This document shows, piece after piece, positions 1-6,390 of a stretch of DNA of 8,723 bases; position 1 is the first letter of the stretch; each line of letters starts with the position of its first letter. Source of the DNA: an uncultured Bacteroidales bacterium (lineage in GTDB: Bacteria > Bacteroidota > Bacteroidia > Bacteroidales > UBA932); the NCBI GenBank assembly GCA_946062035.1, contig CAMGTS010000044.1:1-8723 (forward strand), written 5' to 3'. Position numbers and translations under genes: made by a program. Below the pieces are notes generated by a model. It saw nothing but the letters and a program-made list of their open reading frames with translations. It had not been told where the DNA came from and made no database searches.

Positions 1-124
1 CAATGGTAAAGCAAAGAGCCGCTATACAAAGGCAGGCTTGTTGACAGGCAGGGCTAACAAATACAAGAAAGCATACGTTACTCTTGCCGGTGAAGATAAG
101 ATTGATTTCTATAGCAACATTTAG
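1..124 (+). CDS. rplW: 50S ribosomal protein L23, C-terminal part (5' end outside window)
   Basis: The frame beginning at base 2 encodes the last 40 residues of a basic protein. It contains [20 protein letters not shown] and ends DKIDFYSNI, which matches the C-terminus of Bacteroidetes L23. L23 binds 23S rRNA domain III near the exit of the peptide tunnel and forms part of the docking site for trigger factor and SRP. Its place directly before rplB, with only two bases between, is the standard S10-operon order. It ends in TAG, the only annotated gene here that does. This shows that TAG acts as a normal stop in this genome, which matters for reading the interrupted asnA further right. The start lies outside the window. 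Confidence 0.93.
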   Translation, partial: NGKAKSRYTKAGLLTGRANKYKKAYVTLAGEDKIDFYSNI

Positions 125-126
125 AG

Positions 127-951
127 ATGGGAGTACGTAAATTTAAACCAGTTACACCTGGTCAAAGAAATAAGATAATAAGCGCATTCGACGATATTAC
201 CTGCTCCGTTCCAGAGAAGTCTTTGCTTGCTCCGAGAAAGAGAACAGGCGGACGTAACAGCGAGGGTAAGATGACTATGCGTTATATTGGCGGTGGCCAT
301 AAGAAAATGTATCGTATTGTCGATTTCCTTAGAAATAAAGACAAATACGCCGCTACCGTTAAGACAATAGAATACGATCCTAACCGTAGTGCAAGAATCG
401 CACTCGTAGTATATGAAGATGGTGAGAAGCGTTATATAATCGCGCCTAAGGGTCTTACAGTCGGACAGAAGATCGCTTCAGGTCCTGGCGTAGCCCCAGA
501 GGTAGGCAATACACTTCTTCTTTCTGAGATTCCTCTCGGAACAAATGTCCACAACATTGAGCTTATCCCTGGTCAGGGCGGTGCAATGGCACGTAGTGCA
601 GGATGCTATGCTCAGTTGGTGGCAAGAGAGGGAAATCACGCTGTCCTTAAGTTGCCTTCAGGAGAGACAAGAATGGTTCTCGTTACTTGTAGGGCTACTG
701 TGGGAGTTGTTTCCAATGCAGACCACAACCTTGAGTCTCATGGTAAGGCCGGTCGTAGAAGATGGCTCGGTATCCGTCCTCGCAACAGAGGCGTTGTCAT
801 GAACCCGGTTGATCACCCTATGGGTGGTGGTGAAGGCCGTGCATCAGGAGGCCATCCAAGAAGCCGTAAGGGTCTTCCAGCTAAGGGATTCAAGACAAGA
901 AATCCTAAGAAGACTTCTAAGAAATTCATTATTGAAAGAAGGAAAAAGTAA
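127..951 (+). CDS. rplB: 50S ribosomal protein L2
   Basis: This is a complete 274-residue L2, the usual bacterial length. L2 is a primary 23S rRNA binding protein needed for subunit association and close to the peptidyl transferase centre. The N-terminal RNA-binding OB-like domain covers about residues 35-120 and contains [20 protein letters not shown]. The SH3-like domain covers about 125-200. The conserved C-terminal loop [17 protein letters not shown] carries His230, the equivalent of E. coli His229. The basic tail ends FIIERRKK. The ATG lies two bases after the rplW stop and the product starts [14 protein letters not shown], as in relatives, so the start is well supported. It is co-transcribed with rplW upstream and rpsS 19 nt downstream. 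Nothing unusual is visible. Confidence 0.98.
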   Translation: MGVRKFKPVTPGQRNKIISAFDDITCSVPEKSLLAPRKRTGGRNSEGKMTMRYIGGGHKKMYRIVDFLRNKDKYAATVKTIEYDPNRSARIALVVYEDGEKRYIIAPKGLTVGQKIASGPGVAPEVGNTLLLSEIPLGTNVHNIELIPGQGGAMARSAGCYAQLVAREGNHAVLKLPSGETRMVLVTCRATVGVVSNADHNLESHGKAGRRRWLGIRPRNRGVVMNPVDHPMGGGEGRASGGHPRSRKGLPAKGFKTRNPKKTSKKFIIERRKK

Positions 952-970
952 CGGAAAAACTGATTAGATT

Positions 971-1246
971 ATGAGTCGTTCAATTAAAAAAGGCCCGTAT
1001 ATTGAGGCATCTCTCGAGAAGAGAATTCTTGACATGAACAAATCTGGCAAGAAGGACGTTGTGAAGACCTGGTCTAGAGCAAGTATGATTTCTCCGGACT
1101 TCGTAGGTCATACAGTTGCCGTACACAACGGAAACAAGTTTATTCCCGTTTACGTAACAGAAAACATGGTCGGACATAAACTCGGCGAGTTTGCTCCTAC
1201 CCGTACGTTCAAAGGCCACAGCGGAAACCGCAAGGATTCCAAGTAA
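971..1246 (+). CDS. rpsS: 30S ribosomal protein S19
   Basis: This is a complete 91-residue S19. The start [19 protein letters not shown] and the later segments [20 protein letters not shown] and [18 protein letters not shown] are the family hallmarks. S19 sits in the head of the small subunit, pairs with S13 and contacts the A-site region and inter-subunit bridges. It lies between rplB and rplV, as in almost all bacterial S10 operons. The 34-nt spacer to rplV is very AT-rich but shows no terminator or gene. Length and sequence are ordinary. Confidence 0.98.
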   Translation: MSRSIKKGPYIEASLEKRILDMNKSGKKDVVKTWSRASMISPDFVGHTVAVHNGNKFIPVYVTENMVGHKLGEFAPTRTFKGHSGNRKDSK

Positions 1247-1280
1247 GTCTTAAGTAATTAATTATTAAAGAATTACCGAG

Positions 1281-1721
1281 ATGGGAAAAAGAAAAAGAGA
1301 AATGGCCGAGCGCCAGAAAGCTATAAAAAAGCAGACAGCTATCGCTAAGCTGAATGATGTTCCTACTTCTCCGCGTAAAATGCGCTATGTAGCTGACATT
1401 ATCAGAGGAGTAGAAGTAAATAAAGCTCTTGATATTCTCAAGTACTCAAAGAAAGAGGCTTCCAACAGATTGGCAAAACTCCTTAAGAGCGCCATCACAA
1501 ACTGGGAGAGCAAAAATGAGGCTGACAGAAAAGAGCTTGACAATGGTAACGTTATAGTTAAATCTATAATGGTCGGACAGGGACGCACCCTCAAGAGAAT
1601 CAGAACTGCCCCTCAGGGTAGGGCTGCACGAGTAAGAAAGCGTTCTAACCATGTAACCATTGTACTCGACAAGAAGGCTGTAAAAGCTGAAAAAGTAACT
1701 AAGACAGCGGAGGAAAAGTAA
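1281..1721 (+). CDS. rplV: 50S ribosomal protein L22
   Basis: This is a complete 146-residue L22. L22 contacts all 23S rRNA domains, and its long beta-hairpin lines the peptide exit tunnel at the constriction where macrolides act. The conserved core begins at [17 protein letters not shown] (residues 27-43). The hairpin is at about 98-122 and includes [19 protein letters not shown]. Compared with E. coli (110 residues) there is a basic N-terminal extension of about 20 residues, as in other Bacteroidetes, and a lysine/glutamate-rich tail. An in-frame ATG seven codons later (1302) is possible, but the 1281 start gives MGKRKRE, like the MGARKR start of relatives. One base separates its TAA from the rpsC ATG, which suggests translational coupling. 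Confidence 0.96.
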   Translation: MGKRKREMAERQKAIKKQTAIAKLNDVPTSPRKMRYVADIIRGVEVNKALDILKYSKKEASNRLAKLLKSAITNWESKNEADRKELDNGNVIVKSIMVGQGRTLKRIRTAPQGRAARVRKRSNHVTIVLDKKAVKAEKVTKTAEEK

Positions 1722-1722
1722 T

Positions 1723-2472
1723 ATGGGACAGAAAACTAATCCAATAAGCAACAGACTTGGTATTATCCGCGGTTGGGATTCCAATTGGTATGGCGGAAAT
1801 GACTATGCCGCTAAGATTCTTGAGGATGACAAGATCCGTAAGTATTTGACTGCAAGACTTGCAAAGGCAAATATCTCAAAGATTGTCATTGAGAGAACCC
1901 TTAAACTCATCACTGTTACAATCCATACCGCTAAGCCGGGTGTGATTATCGGCAAAGGCGGCGCTGAGGTTGACAAGCTTAAAGAAGAGCTTAACAAGAT
2001 CTCAAACAAAGAGGTTCAGATCAATATATTCGAGGTAAAACACCCTGAGGTAGACGCTACTATCATCGCGAACAGCATTGCTCGTCAGGTAGAGGGTCGT
2101 GTTTCATACAGAAGAGCTATCAAGATGGCAGTCGCTTCTGCAATGAGAATGGGTGCCGAGGGTATAAAAGTTCTTATCAGCGGTCGTTTGGGTGGTGCCG
2201 AGATGGCAAGAACCGAAATGATCAAAGAGGGAAGAACTCCTCTTCATACTTTCCGTGCGAACATCGACTACGCATTGGCTGAGGCTAATACTAAGGTAGG
2301 TTTGCTCGGTATAAAGGTTTGGGTTTGCAACGGTGAGGTCTATGGTAAGAGAGATCTTACTCCTAACGCAGGTACAAACGTAGGCGACAGACGTAACACA
2401 GAGGGTCGTCCTGACCGTAGAAGAGGTCAGAGGGGCGGTGCCCGCAAGCCGAAAGCTCAGAGCGCTCAGTAA
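1723..2472 (+). CDS. rpsC: 30S ribosomal protein S3, last gene of a shortened S10 operon
   Basis: This is a complete 249-residue S3. S3 lies at the mRNA entry channel of the small subunit and takes part in mRNA unwinding. It starts [20 protein letters not shown]. The type II KH domain covers about residues 38-107 with its GKGG loop at 77-80. The C-terminal domain includes [20 protein letters not shown] and IGVKVW-like [12 protein letters not shown]. The tail (about 215-249) is Arg/Gly-rich and basic, as in other Bacteroidetes. In most bacteria rplP follows directly, but here a rho-independent terminator begins 46 nt after the stop and unrelated hydrolase genes come next. The gene itself is intact, so the break lies after it. 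Confidence 0.97.
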   Translation: MGQKTNPISNRLGIIRGWDSNWYGGNDYAAKILEDDKIRKYLTARLAKANISKIVIERTLKLITVTIHTAKPGVIIGKGGAEVDKLKEELNKISNKEVQINIFEVKHPEVDATIIANSIARQVEGRVSYRRAIKMAVASAMRMGAEGIKVLISGRLGGAEMARTEMIKEGRTPLHTFRANIDYALAEANTKVGLLGIKVWVCNGEVYGKRDLTPNAGTNVGDRRNTEGRPDRRRGQRGGARKPKAQSAQ

Positions 2473-2518
2473 GCGGTTCTGACAACGGCTGACTCGTCTG
2501 AAGTCAGATGTCAATATC

Positions 2519-2561
2519 AAGTTCGGTGGAAGCGCAATGTTGTTTCCACCGAACTTTTTTT
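2519..2561 (+). terminator. Intrinsic terminator after rpsC
   Basis: A perfect 13-bp stem pairs 2519-2531 (AAGTTCGGTGGAA) with 2544-2556 (TTCCACCGAACTT). The loop is 12 nt and a run of seven T covers 2555-2561. This is a textbook rho-independent terminator and should end the ribosomal transcript right after rpsC. It separates the ribosomal genes from the hydrolases. Confidence 0.92.
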
Positions 2562-2577
2562 AACCTTTTATTTGTCG

Positions 2578-2585
2578 TAAATTTG
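2578..2585 (+). promoter_or_regulatory. Candidate -7 box for the hydrolase pair
   Basis: TAAATTTG at 2578-2585 matches the Bacteroidales -7 consensus TAnnTTTG. No TTTG -33 element sits at the right distance; only the terminator T-run (2555-2561) lies there, so this would be a weak or partial match. If used, transcription would start near 2592 and give a leader of about 60 nt before the ATG at 2655. The assignment is by motif only. Confidence 0.4.
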
Positions 2586-2654
2586 CTCTGATACATCAGG
2601 GCTGTGCGGCTGCGATTAGGCTGCATCGCTGTTTGTGACAAGTATAGATTGTTT

Positions 2655-3884
2655 ATGAAAAAGGTATTTTCTTTTATTCTTCCGGCGTTTGTTCTTTTGT
2701 CGTCGGTAATTTACGCTCAGCCGCAACATCTTGATTTTGCGACACCTGAGAAAATGGGAATGGATTCGGAGCGTCTTTCTTATGTGGATACGATTATGAA
2801 TAACGCTGTCAGGGACAAAGATATCCCGGGCGGTGTAGTAGCTGTAGTGAGAGGTGACAAAATAGTCTATCTCAAGGCATTCGGCAATAAATCGGTCTAT
2901 CCGAAAGTCGAGAAGATGACAACAAATACAGTGTTCGACTTGGCTTCATGCAGCAAGAGTGTAGGAACGACAATGTCTTTCATGCAGCTTTTCGAGAAGG
3001 GTAAGGTAAGGCTTACCGATCCGGTCAGTCGCTTTATTCCCGGTTTTGAGCCTTATGTGGATGAGAATGGCAGGAAAATACAGATTACGATTCAGGATTT
3101 ACTGACCCATACGAGCGGTCTTCCAGCTTATGTCAATCCGAGTGTGATTATAGAGAAATATGGCACAGCTGATCCTGATAGCCTTATCCATTGGATAGCG
3201 CATTGCAAGAGGGAGTTCGCACCGAAGAGCGCATTTCAATACAGCTGCCTGAACTTCATTACTTTGCAAAATGTCCTCCAGAATATTACAGGCGAGCGTC
3301 TTTGCGATTATGCCCAGAAGAACGTGTTCGACAAGCTCGGCATGGCTCATACTACATATTCTCCTAAAATGCAGGACAAGAAGGAGATAATGGCTCTTGT
3401 CGCTCCGACCGAGAAGCAGCCTGACGGAAAGTGTCTTTTGGGCGAGGTTCACGATCCTCTTGCAAGGGTGGTCAACAAAGGGAATTCCGGAAACGCAGGT
3501 GTTTTCTCTTCTACAGAGGATCTTGCGCTGTTGGCTGCTGCTCTGATGAATGGCGGTGAGTATGGCGGTAGAAGGATTCTCGGCCCTCAGACAATCAAGA
3601 TGATGACAAGAGTTCCCGATAATGTGAAGAAGTTCGGTCGCTCTTTGGGTTGGGACAACTACTCAGGTTATGCAAGCTACAATGGCAATACATCGACTCC
3701 TTATGTTACTTTCGGTCATAGCGGCTATACGGGAACATCGATTTCCATCGACCCTGCGACAAAAACTGCGGTAATCATCCTTGCTCACAGAGTACATCCG
3801 ACAGATGGCGGTGGCACAGTAAGGAACAGTTGCATGATAGCCAACATAGTATATTCTTCAATAGTTAGTTACGATATTAAGTAA
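2655..3884 (+). CDS. Exported serine hydrolase, beta-lactamase / class C PBP family (first copy)
   Basis: This is a 409-residue protein of the beta-lactamase-related serine hydrolase family (PF00144 type). The ATG at 2655 is preferred because it yields a good signal peptide (MKKVFSFILPAFVLLSSVIYA); a GTG at 2604 in the same frame would bury it behind 17 extra residues. The first catalytic motif is SCSK (Ser98 nucleophile, Lys101). The second is Tyr196-Ser-Cys, where classical enzymes have YxN. The third is His355-Ser-Gly in GHSGYTGTS, replacing KTG. The segments GEVHDPLA and LAHRVHP resemble the E. coli YfeW (PBP4B) group and the hydrolase domain attached to some Bacteroidetes NagZ proteins. 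A role on peptidoglycan peptides or small esters outside the cytoplasm is likely, but the substrate cannot be read from sequence. It probably shares a transcript with the next gene, its close paralogue. A true antibiotic-inactivating lactamase is unlikely. Confidence 0.9.
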   Translation: MKKVFSFILPAFVLLSSVIYAQPQHLDFATPEKMGMDSERLSYVDTIMNNAVRDKDIPGGVVAVVRGDKIVYLKAFGNKSVYPKVEKMTTNTVFDLASCSKSVGTTMSFMQLFEKGKVRLTDPVSRFIPGFEPYVDENGRKIQITIQDLLTHTSGLPAYVNPSVIIEKYGTADPDSLIHWIAHCKREFAPKSAFQYSCLNFITLQNVLQNITGERLCDYAQKNVFDKLGMAHTTYSPKMQDKKEIMALVAPTEKQPDGKCLLGEVHDPLARVVNKGNSGNAGVFSSTEDLALLAAALMNGGEYGGRRILGPQTIKMMTRVPDNVKKFGRSLGWDNYSGYASYNGNTSTPYVTFGHSGYTGTSISIDPATKTAVIILAHRVHPTDGGGTVRNSCMIANIVYSSIVSYDIK

Positions 3885-3915
3885 TTGGAAAGAAACTAAT
3901 ATTTAGCATTATATA

Positions 3916-5142
3916 ATGAAAAAGAGCATTTTGTTGATAGCGGCGCTGCTGATGTGCGCCTCGGTATTCGGGCAAGATCCGACACGCCTTAACACTTCTA
4001 CACCAGCCCAGATGGGGATGGATCCTGTGAGATTAGGACGTGTGGATCAGGTTATAAACCAAGCTATTATCGATAGTATTGTTCCGGGTGCGGTTATATG
4101 CGTTGTCAGAAAAGACAAGATCGTATATCTCAAGGCTTACGGCAATAAATCGGTTTATCCTAAGGTCGAGAAGATGGACGTGAATACCGTGTTTGACCTT
4201 GCTTCATGCAGCAAGGTTGTCGGTACTGCGACATCAATCATGCAGCTTGTAGAGGCCGGGCAGCTAAGGCTTACCGATAGGGTAGATATGTATATTCCTG
4301 ATTTCCAACCGTATGTTGACCCTGAAACGGGCAAAAAGACACACATTACCATTCAGGACTTGCTGACTCATACAAGCGGCCTTCCGTCGTACGTGCAGCC
4401 GGCGGTTATTGAAAAGCAGTATGGCAACACCAACCCTGAGAGTCTGATAGATTGGATCGCCCATTGCAAGAGGATGTACAAACCAAAGACAGGGCATGAT
4501 TACAGCTGCCTGAACTTCATTACTTTGCAGAATGTTCTTCAGAATATCACCCATACTTCCTTGAGCGATTATGCGCAGAGAAACGTCTTTGACAGGCTCG
4601 GTATGAAGTACACGACGTATTCTCCGAAAGCCCAGAATAAAGAGGAAATCATGAAAAGAGTCGCCCCGACGGAAATGCAGCCTGATGGCAAATGTCTGCT
4701 CGGCGAGGTTCATGACCCTCTCGCAAGAGTAATCGGCAAGGGTAATTCCGGCAATGCGGGAGTATTCTCATGCGCTCAGGATCTTGCTGTATTTGCCGCT
4801 GCGTATATGAACGGAGGTGCATACGATGACAAGAGAATTTTGGGAGAGATGACCGTCAAGGCTATGACAAGGGTTCCTGAAAACGTAAAGCAGTTCGGGC
4901 GTTCATTGGGTTGGGATAATTTTTCAGATTACTCTTCAAACCTCGGCAATCTGTTTACTCCAGAGATGACTTTTGGTCATACAGGCTATACCGGAACATC
5001 TATTGCGATCGATCCTGAAAGCAAGACTGCCGTCATACTTCTTGCCCATAGGGTTCATCCTAAGGATAAGGGAAGCGTCGTAAGAATGCGTGCCCTTGTC
5101 GCCAACATTGTCGCCGGCTCTGTAGTCAAGAGCGTAAAGTAA
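3916..5142 (+). CDS. Exported serine hydrolase, beta-lactamase / class C PBP family (second copy)
   Basis: This is a 408-residue paralogue of the preceding gene, about 70% identical over the last 265 residues by hand alignment and almost gap-free. The signal peptide MKKSILLIAALLMCASVFG is followed by QDPTR. A Cys is present, but the residues before it (LLM) do not make a good lipobox, so cleavage by signal peptidase I is more likely. Catalytic residues are Ser97 and Lys100 (SCSK), Tyr196 (YSC) and His355-Thr-Gly. All three motifs, including the unusual YSC, are kept in both copies. Divergence is highest in the N-terminal 60 residues and in scattered surface-like positions. It lies 31 nt after the first copy, with no terminator between, and is followed by a strong terminator, so the two form a two-gene unit. 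Both copies look intact and active. Confidence 0.9.
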   Translation: MKKSILLIAALLMCASVFGQDPTRLNTSTPAQMGMDPVRLGRVDQVINQAIIDSIVPGAVICVVRKDKIVYLKAYGNKSVYPKVEKMDVNTVFDLASCSKVVGTATSIMQLVEAGQLRLTDRVDMYIPDFQPYVDPETGKKTHITIQDLLTHTSGLPSYVQPAVIEKQYGNTNPESLIDWIAHCKRMYKPKTGHDYSCLNFITLQNVLQNITHTSLSDYAQRNVFDRLGMKYTTYSPKAQNKEEIMKRVAPTEMQPDGKCLLGEVHDPLARVIGKGNSGNAGVFSCAQDLAVFAAAYMNGGAYDDKRILGEMTVKAMTRVPENVKQFGRSLGWDNFSDYSSNLGNLFTPEMTFGHTGYTGTSIAIDPESKTAVILLAHRVHPKDKGSVVRMRALVANIVAGSVVKSVK

Positions 5143-5183
5143 CAAACCGGGCGGTATGTCGTAATGACAAATCCCGTATATCT

Positions 5184-5221
5184 AAAGTGCTGTGTCAAGT
5201 TATTTGATGCAGCACTTTTTT
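5184..5221 (+). terminator. Intrinsic terminator after the hydrolase pair
   Basis: AAAGTGCTG (5184-5192) pairs perfectly with CAGCACTTT (5210-5218). The stem can extend inward through two G-T wobbles and TCAA/TTGA, leaving a five-base loop. Six T (5216-5221) follow. It lies about 40 nt after the stop of the second hydrolase and should end that transcript. Confidence 0.9.
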
Positions 5222-5249
5222 ATACTTCGTCATATAAACGCTACGTCTC

Positions 5250-5281
5250 GGCAGAAAAGATGTCGAAACACTTTTTCTGCC
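5250..5281. repeat. Inverted repeat upstream of the toxin-antitoxin promoter
   Basis: GGCAGAAAA (5250-5258) is perfectly mirrored by TTTTCTGCC (5273-5281), with 14 bases between. It is about 40 nt upstream of the -33 element of the higBA promoter. It lacks a downstream T-run on either strand, so it is not an obvious terminator. It could be a binding site or a chance palindrome. Confidence 0.5.
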
Positions 5282-5320
5282 CTCGACTTGCTGTTTATTT
5301 TATAAAATTATGAGAAAAAT

Positions 5321-5351
5321 TTTGGCAAAGTAAACTTACTCGTTAGCTTTG
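5321..5351 (+). promoter_or_regulatory. Bacteroidales-type promoter of the toxin-antitoxin operon
   Basis: TTTG at 5321-5324 (-33) and TAGCTTTG at 5344-5351 (-7, consensus TAnnTTTG) are separated by 19 bases, the spacing typical of Bacteroidales sigma-ABfr promoters. Transcription would begin near 5357, giving a very short leader of about 14 nt before the higB ATG at 5371. This is the best promoter match in the window and shows that the module is transcribed on its own. Confidence 0.75.
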
Positions 5352-5370
5352 CGCAAGAAGGGCAGCTACT

Positions 5371-5721
5371 ATGGCAAATAGGACGGTTAAATTTTATAAG
5401 CACTACTTTCTTGAGTCCTTTGGAGATCAAACGCCGCAAGTGCGTAAAAAAATCACACAGGTTTTAGTTTGGATATCACATATTGACAGACTGCCTGTGT
5501 CAATTTTTAAAGCCATAAAAACTGTAAAAGGGCTTTATGAAATAAGGATAGAAAGTGCCGGTAACATTTTCAGAGTTGTTTGCTGCTTTGACGATGGAGA
5601 GCTGATCATCTTGTTTAACGGCTTTCAGAAGAAGACTCAGAAAACGCCTTCTAATGAGATTGAAAAAGCTACGAGACTAATGAACGAATATTTTAAAGAA
5701 AAGAATCATGGGGAAAAATAA
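5371..5721 (+). CDS. higB: HigB/RelE-superfamily toxin (phage Gp49-like family)
   Basis: This is a 116-residue protein of the type II toxin family related to RelE and HigB (Gp49-like, PF05973). Such toxins are mRNA interferases that cut transcripts, usually on the ribosome. The family core is clear: LYEIRIESAGNIFRVVCCFD (residues 55-74), then a hydrophobic strand (ELIILFNG) and the signature GFQKKTQKTP (84-93), followed by a helix with EIEKATRLMNEYF. The basic and aromatic residues Arg59, Arg68 and Lys87-Lys88 are in the places expected for the RNA-binding face. It precedes its antitoxin, the usual higBA order, and overlaps it by 14 nt. The gene is AT-richer than its neighbours, consistent with a mobile module. 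The name higB follows order and family; RelE-like would also be fair. Confidence 0.88.
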   Translation: MANRTVKFYKHYFLESFGDQTPQVRKKITQVLVWISHIDRLPVSIFKAIKTVKGLYEIRIESAGNIFRVVCCFDDGELIILFNGFQKKTQKTPSNEIEKATRLMNEYFKEKNHGEK

Positions 5722-6019
5722 CGATAACCAAATTTTGAAATGCCAGACGCTTGATGACCTCCTTGATGTTGAGTTCGGAAAACCTGGCACTCCGGAAAGG
5801 GACTCCTTCGATAAGGAAACACAGGCATTCTGTCTTGCTGAAACCCTTAAAGAGGAACGACTTCGTGCCGGGCTCACTCAACAAGAATTGGCCGAGCGCA
5901 TTGGAACAAAAAAGACATATATTTCGCGTTTGGAAAATGGTAAGGCTGATGTTCAGCTCAGCACCCTTTTCCGAATTTTCGAGGGCCTTGGAAAACGTGT
6001 GTCGTTGACAATACTATAA
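5708..6019 (+). CDS. higA: HigA-type antitoxin, XRE-family HTH protein
   Basis: This is a 103-residue antitoxin partner of the upstream toxin. Residues 47-100 form an XRE/Cro-type helix-turn-helix with LTQQELAERIGTKKTYISRL, in which the TQQELAERIG helix and the TKKTYISRLENGK recognition region are canonical. The N-terminal 45 residues, with TLDDLLDVEFGKPGTPERD, match the N-terminal part of antitoxins paired with Gp49-like toxins. It would bind and neutralise the toxin and repress the shared promoter at 5321-5351. The ATG at 5708 overlaps the end of higB by 14 nt, so the two are translationally coupled. The gene ends in TAA, and no clear terminator was seen after it. Confidence 0.9.
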   Translation: MGKNNDNQILKCQTLDDLLDVEFGKPGTPERDSFDKETQAFCLAETLKEERLRAGLTQQELAERIGTKKTYISRLENGKADVQLSTLFRIFEGLGKRVSLTIL

Positions 6020-6235
6020 AGGGGAGCCAGAGCCTCACAGTAAAAACATTGCCTGTTATTGGGGAATTTGCTGAAACCATACTATAGAATCTGACTGGAA
6101 TTTATCCAACTCTTAATCCATATAGAGTTTTATCAACATCGGCTCCAGTTCTTCAGACGGAACCATCAATTAGTCGCCACCTTACATAGGGCAAGTTGCT
6201 ATATTGTTTATAATCAGTTGGTTAGTAAACCTCGG

Positions 6236-6255
6236 CGAGCAAGGTGAATTGCTCG
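6236..6255. repeat. Small perfect inverted repeat
   Basis: CGAGCAA (6236-6242) is mirrored by TTGCTCG (6249-6255) around a six-base loop. There is no following T-run on either strand, so it does not qualify as a terminator on its own. It lies downstream of asnA and could stabilise a 3' end. Confidence 0.5.
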
Positions 6256-6274
6256 AAGCCCCACAACCATTCCC

Positions 6275-6304
6275 GCAATTTGAAGTGCAATTTAAGCTGC
6301 AATT
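6275..6304. repeat. Three GCAATT units at exact 12-nt period
   Basis: GCAATT occurs at 6275-6280, 6287-6292 and 6299-6304, exactly 12 bases apart, with partly similar spacers. On the minus strand this gives the alternating reading LQLKLHFKL in the start-less frame. It may be a short decayed tandem repeat, a set of phased binding sites or coincidence. Confidence 0.5.
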
Positions 6305-6390
6305 GTTGTGGCCCATTGACGGAACCCGCTGAGCTTGATGCTTCCGGTAAACAATGAAAGTGAGCCCTGTCTTCCGGCAGGAGTGGCTTG

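Larger units (their letters stand above)
6020..6390. other. Convergent intergenic stretch, no credible gene; possible decayed or dispersed element
   Basis: These 371 bases lie between higA (+) and the 3' end of asnA (-). No ORF on either strand has a plausible start and a recognisable product. An open frame on the minus strand (6401-6225, 59 codons, no ATG) overlaps the asnA stop and ends REWLWGFEQFTLLAEVY, which looks protein-like. A second minus-strand fragment around 6090-6165 reads VPSEELEPMLIKLYMD then a stop. The stretch also carries a threefold 12-nt repeat (6275-6304), a perfect inverted repeat (6236-6255) and the near-palindrome GGTTAGTAAACC (6220-6231). No T-rich terminator was found for either flanking gene. 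It may be the remnant of a mobile element or a lost gene, but I cannot assign it to a family. Confidence 0.45.

Noticed and set aside
1247..1280. AT-rich near-palindrome between rpsS and rplV as an internal promoter or terminator
   Set aside because: There is no GC-rich stem, no T-run after a stem and no TAnnTTTG box. It looks like an ordinary intra-operon spacer.
2604..2654. Upstream GTG start for the first hydrolase, adding 17 residues
   Set aside because: It would place charged, Cys-containing residues before a good signal peptide. ATG at 2655 matches the start of the paralogue (MKKxxx).
2655..5142. Class C beta-lactamase giving antibiotic resistance
   Set aside because: The YxN and KTG motifs are replaced by YSC and H-S/T-G, and overall similarity is to YfeW/NagZ-associated hydrolases, so resistance is not supported.
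5143..5183. Weak hairpin (TGTC/GACA with flanking CGG/CCG) before the second terminator
   Set aside because: It has only short stems with mismatches and a much stronger terminator directly follows.
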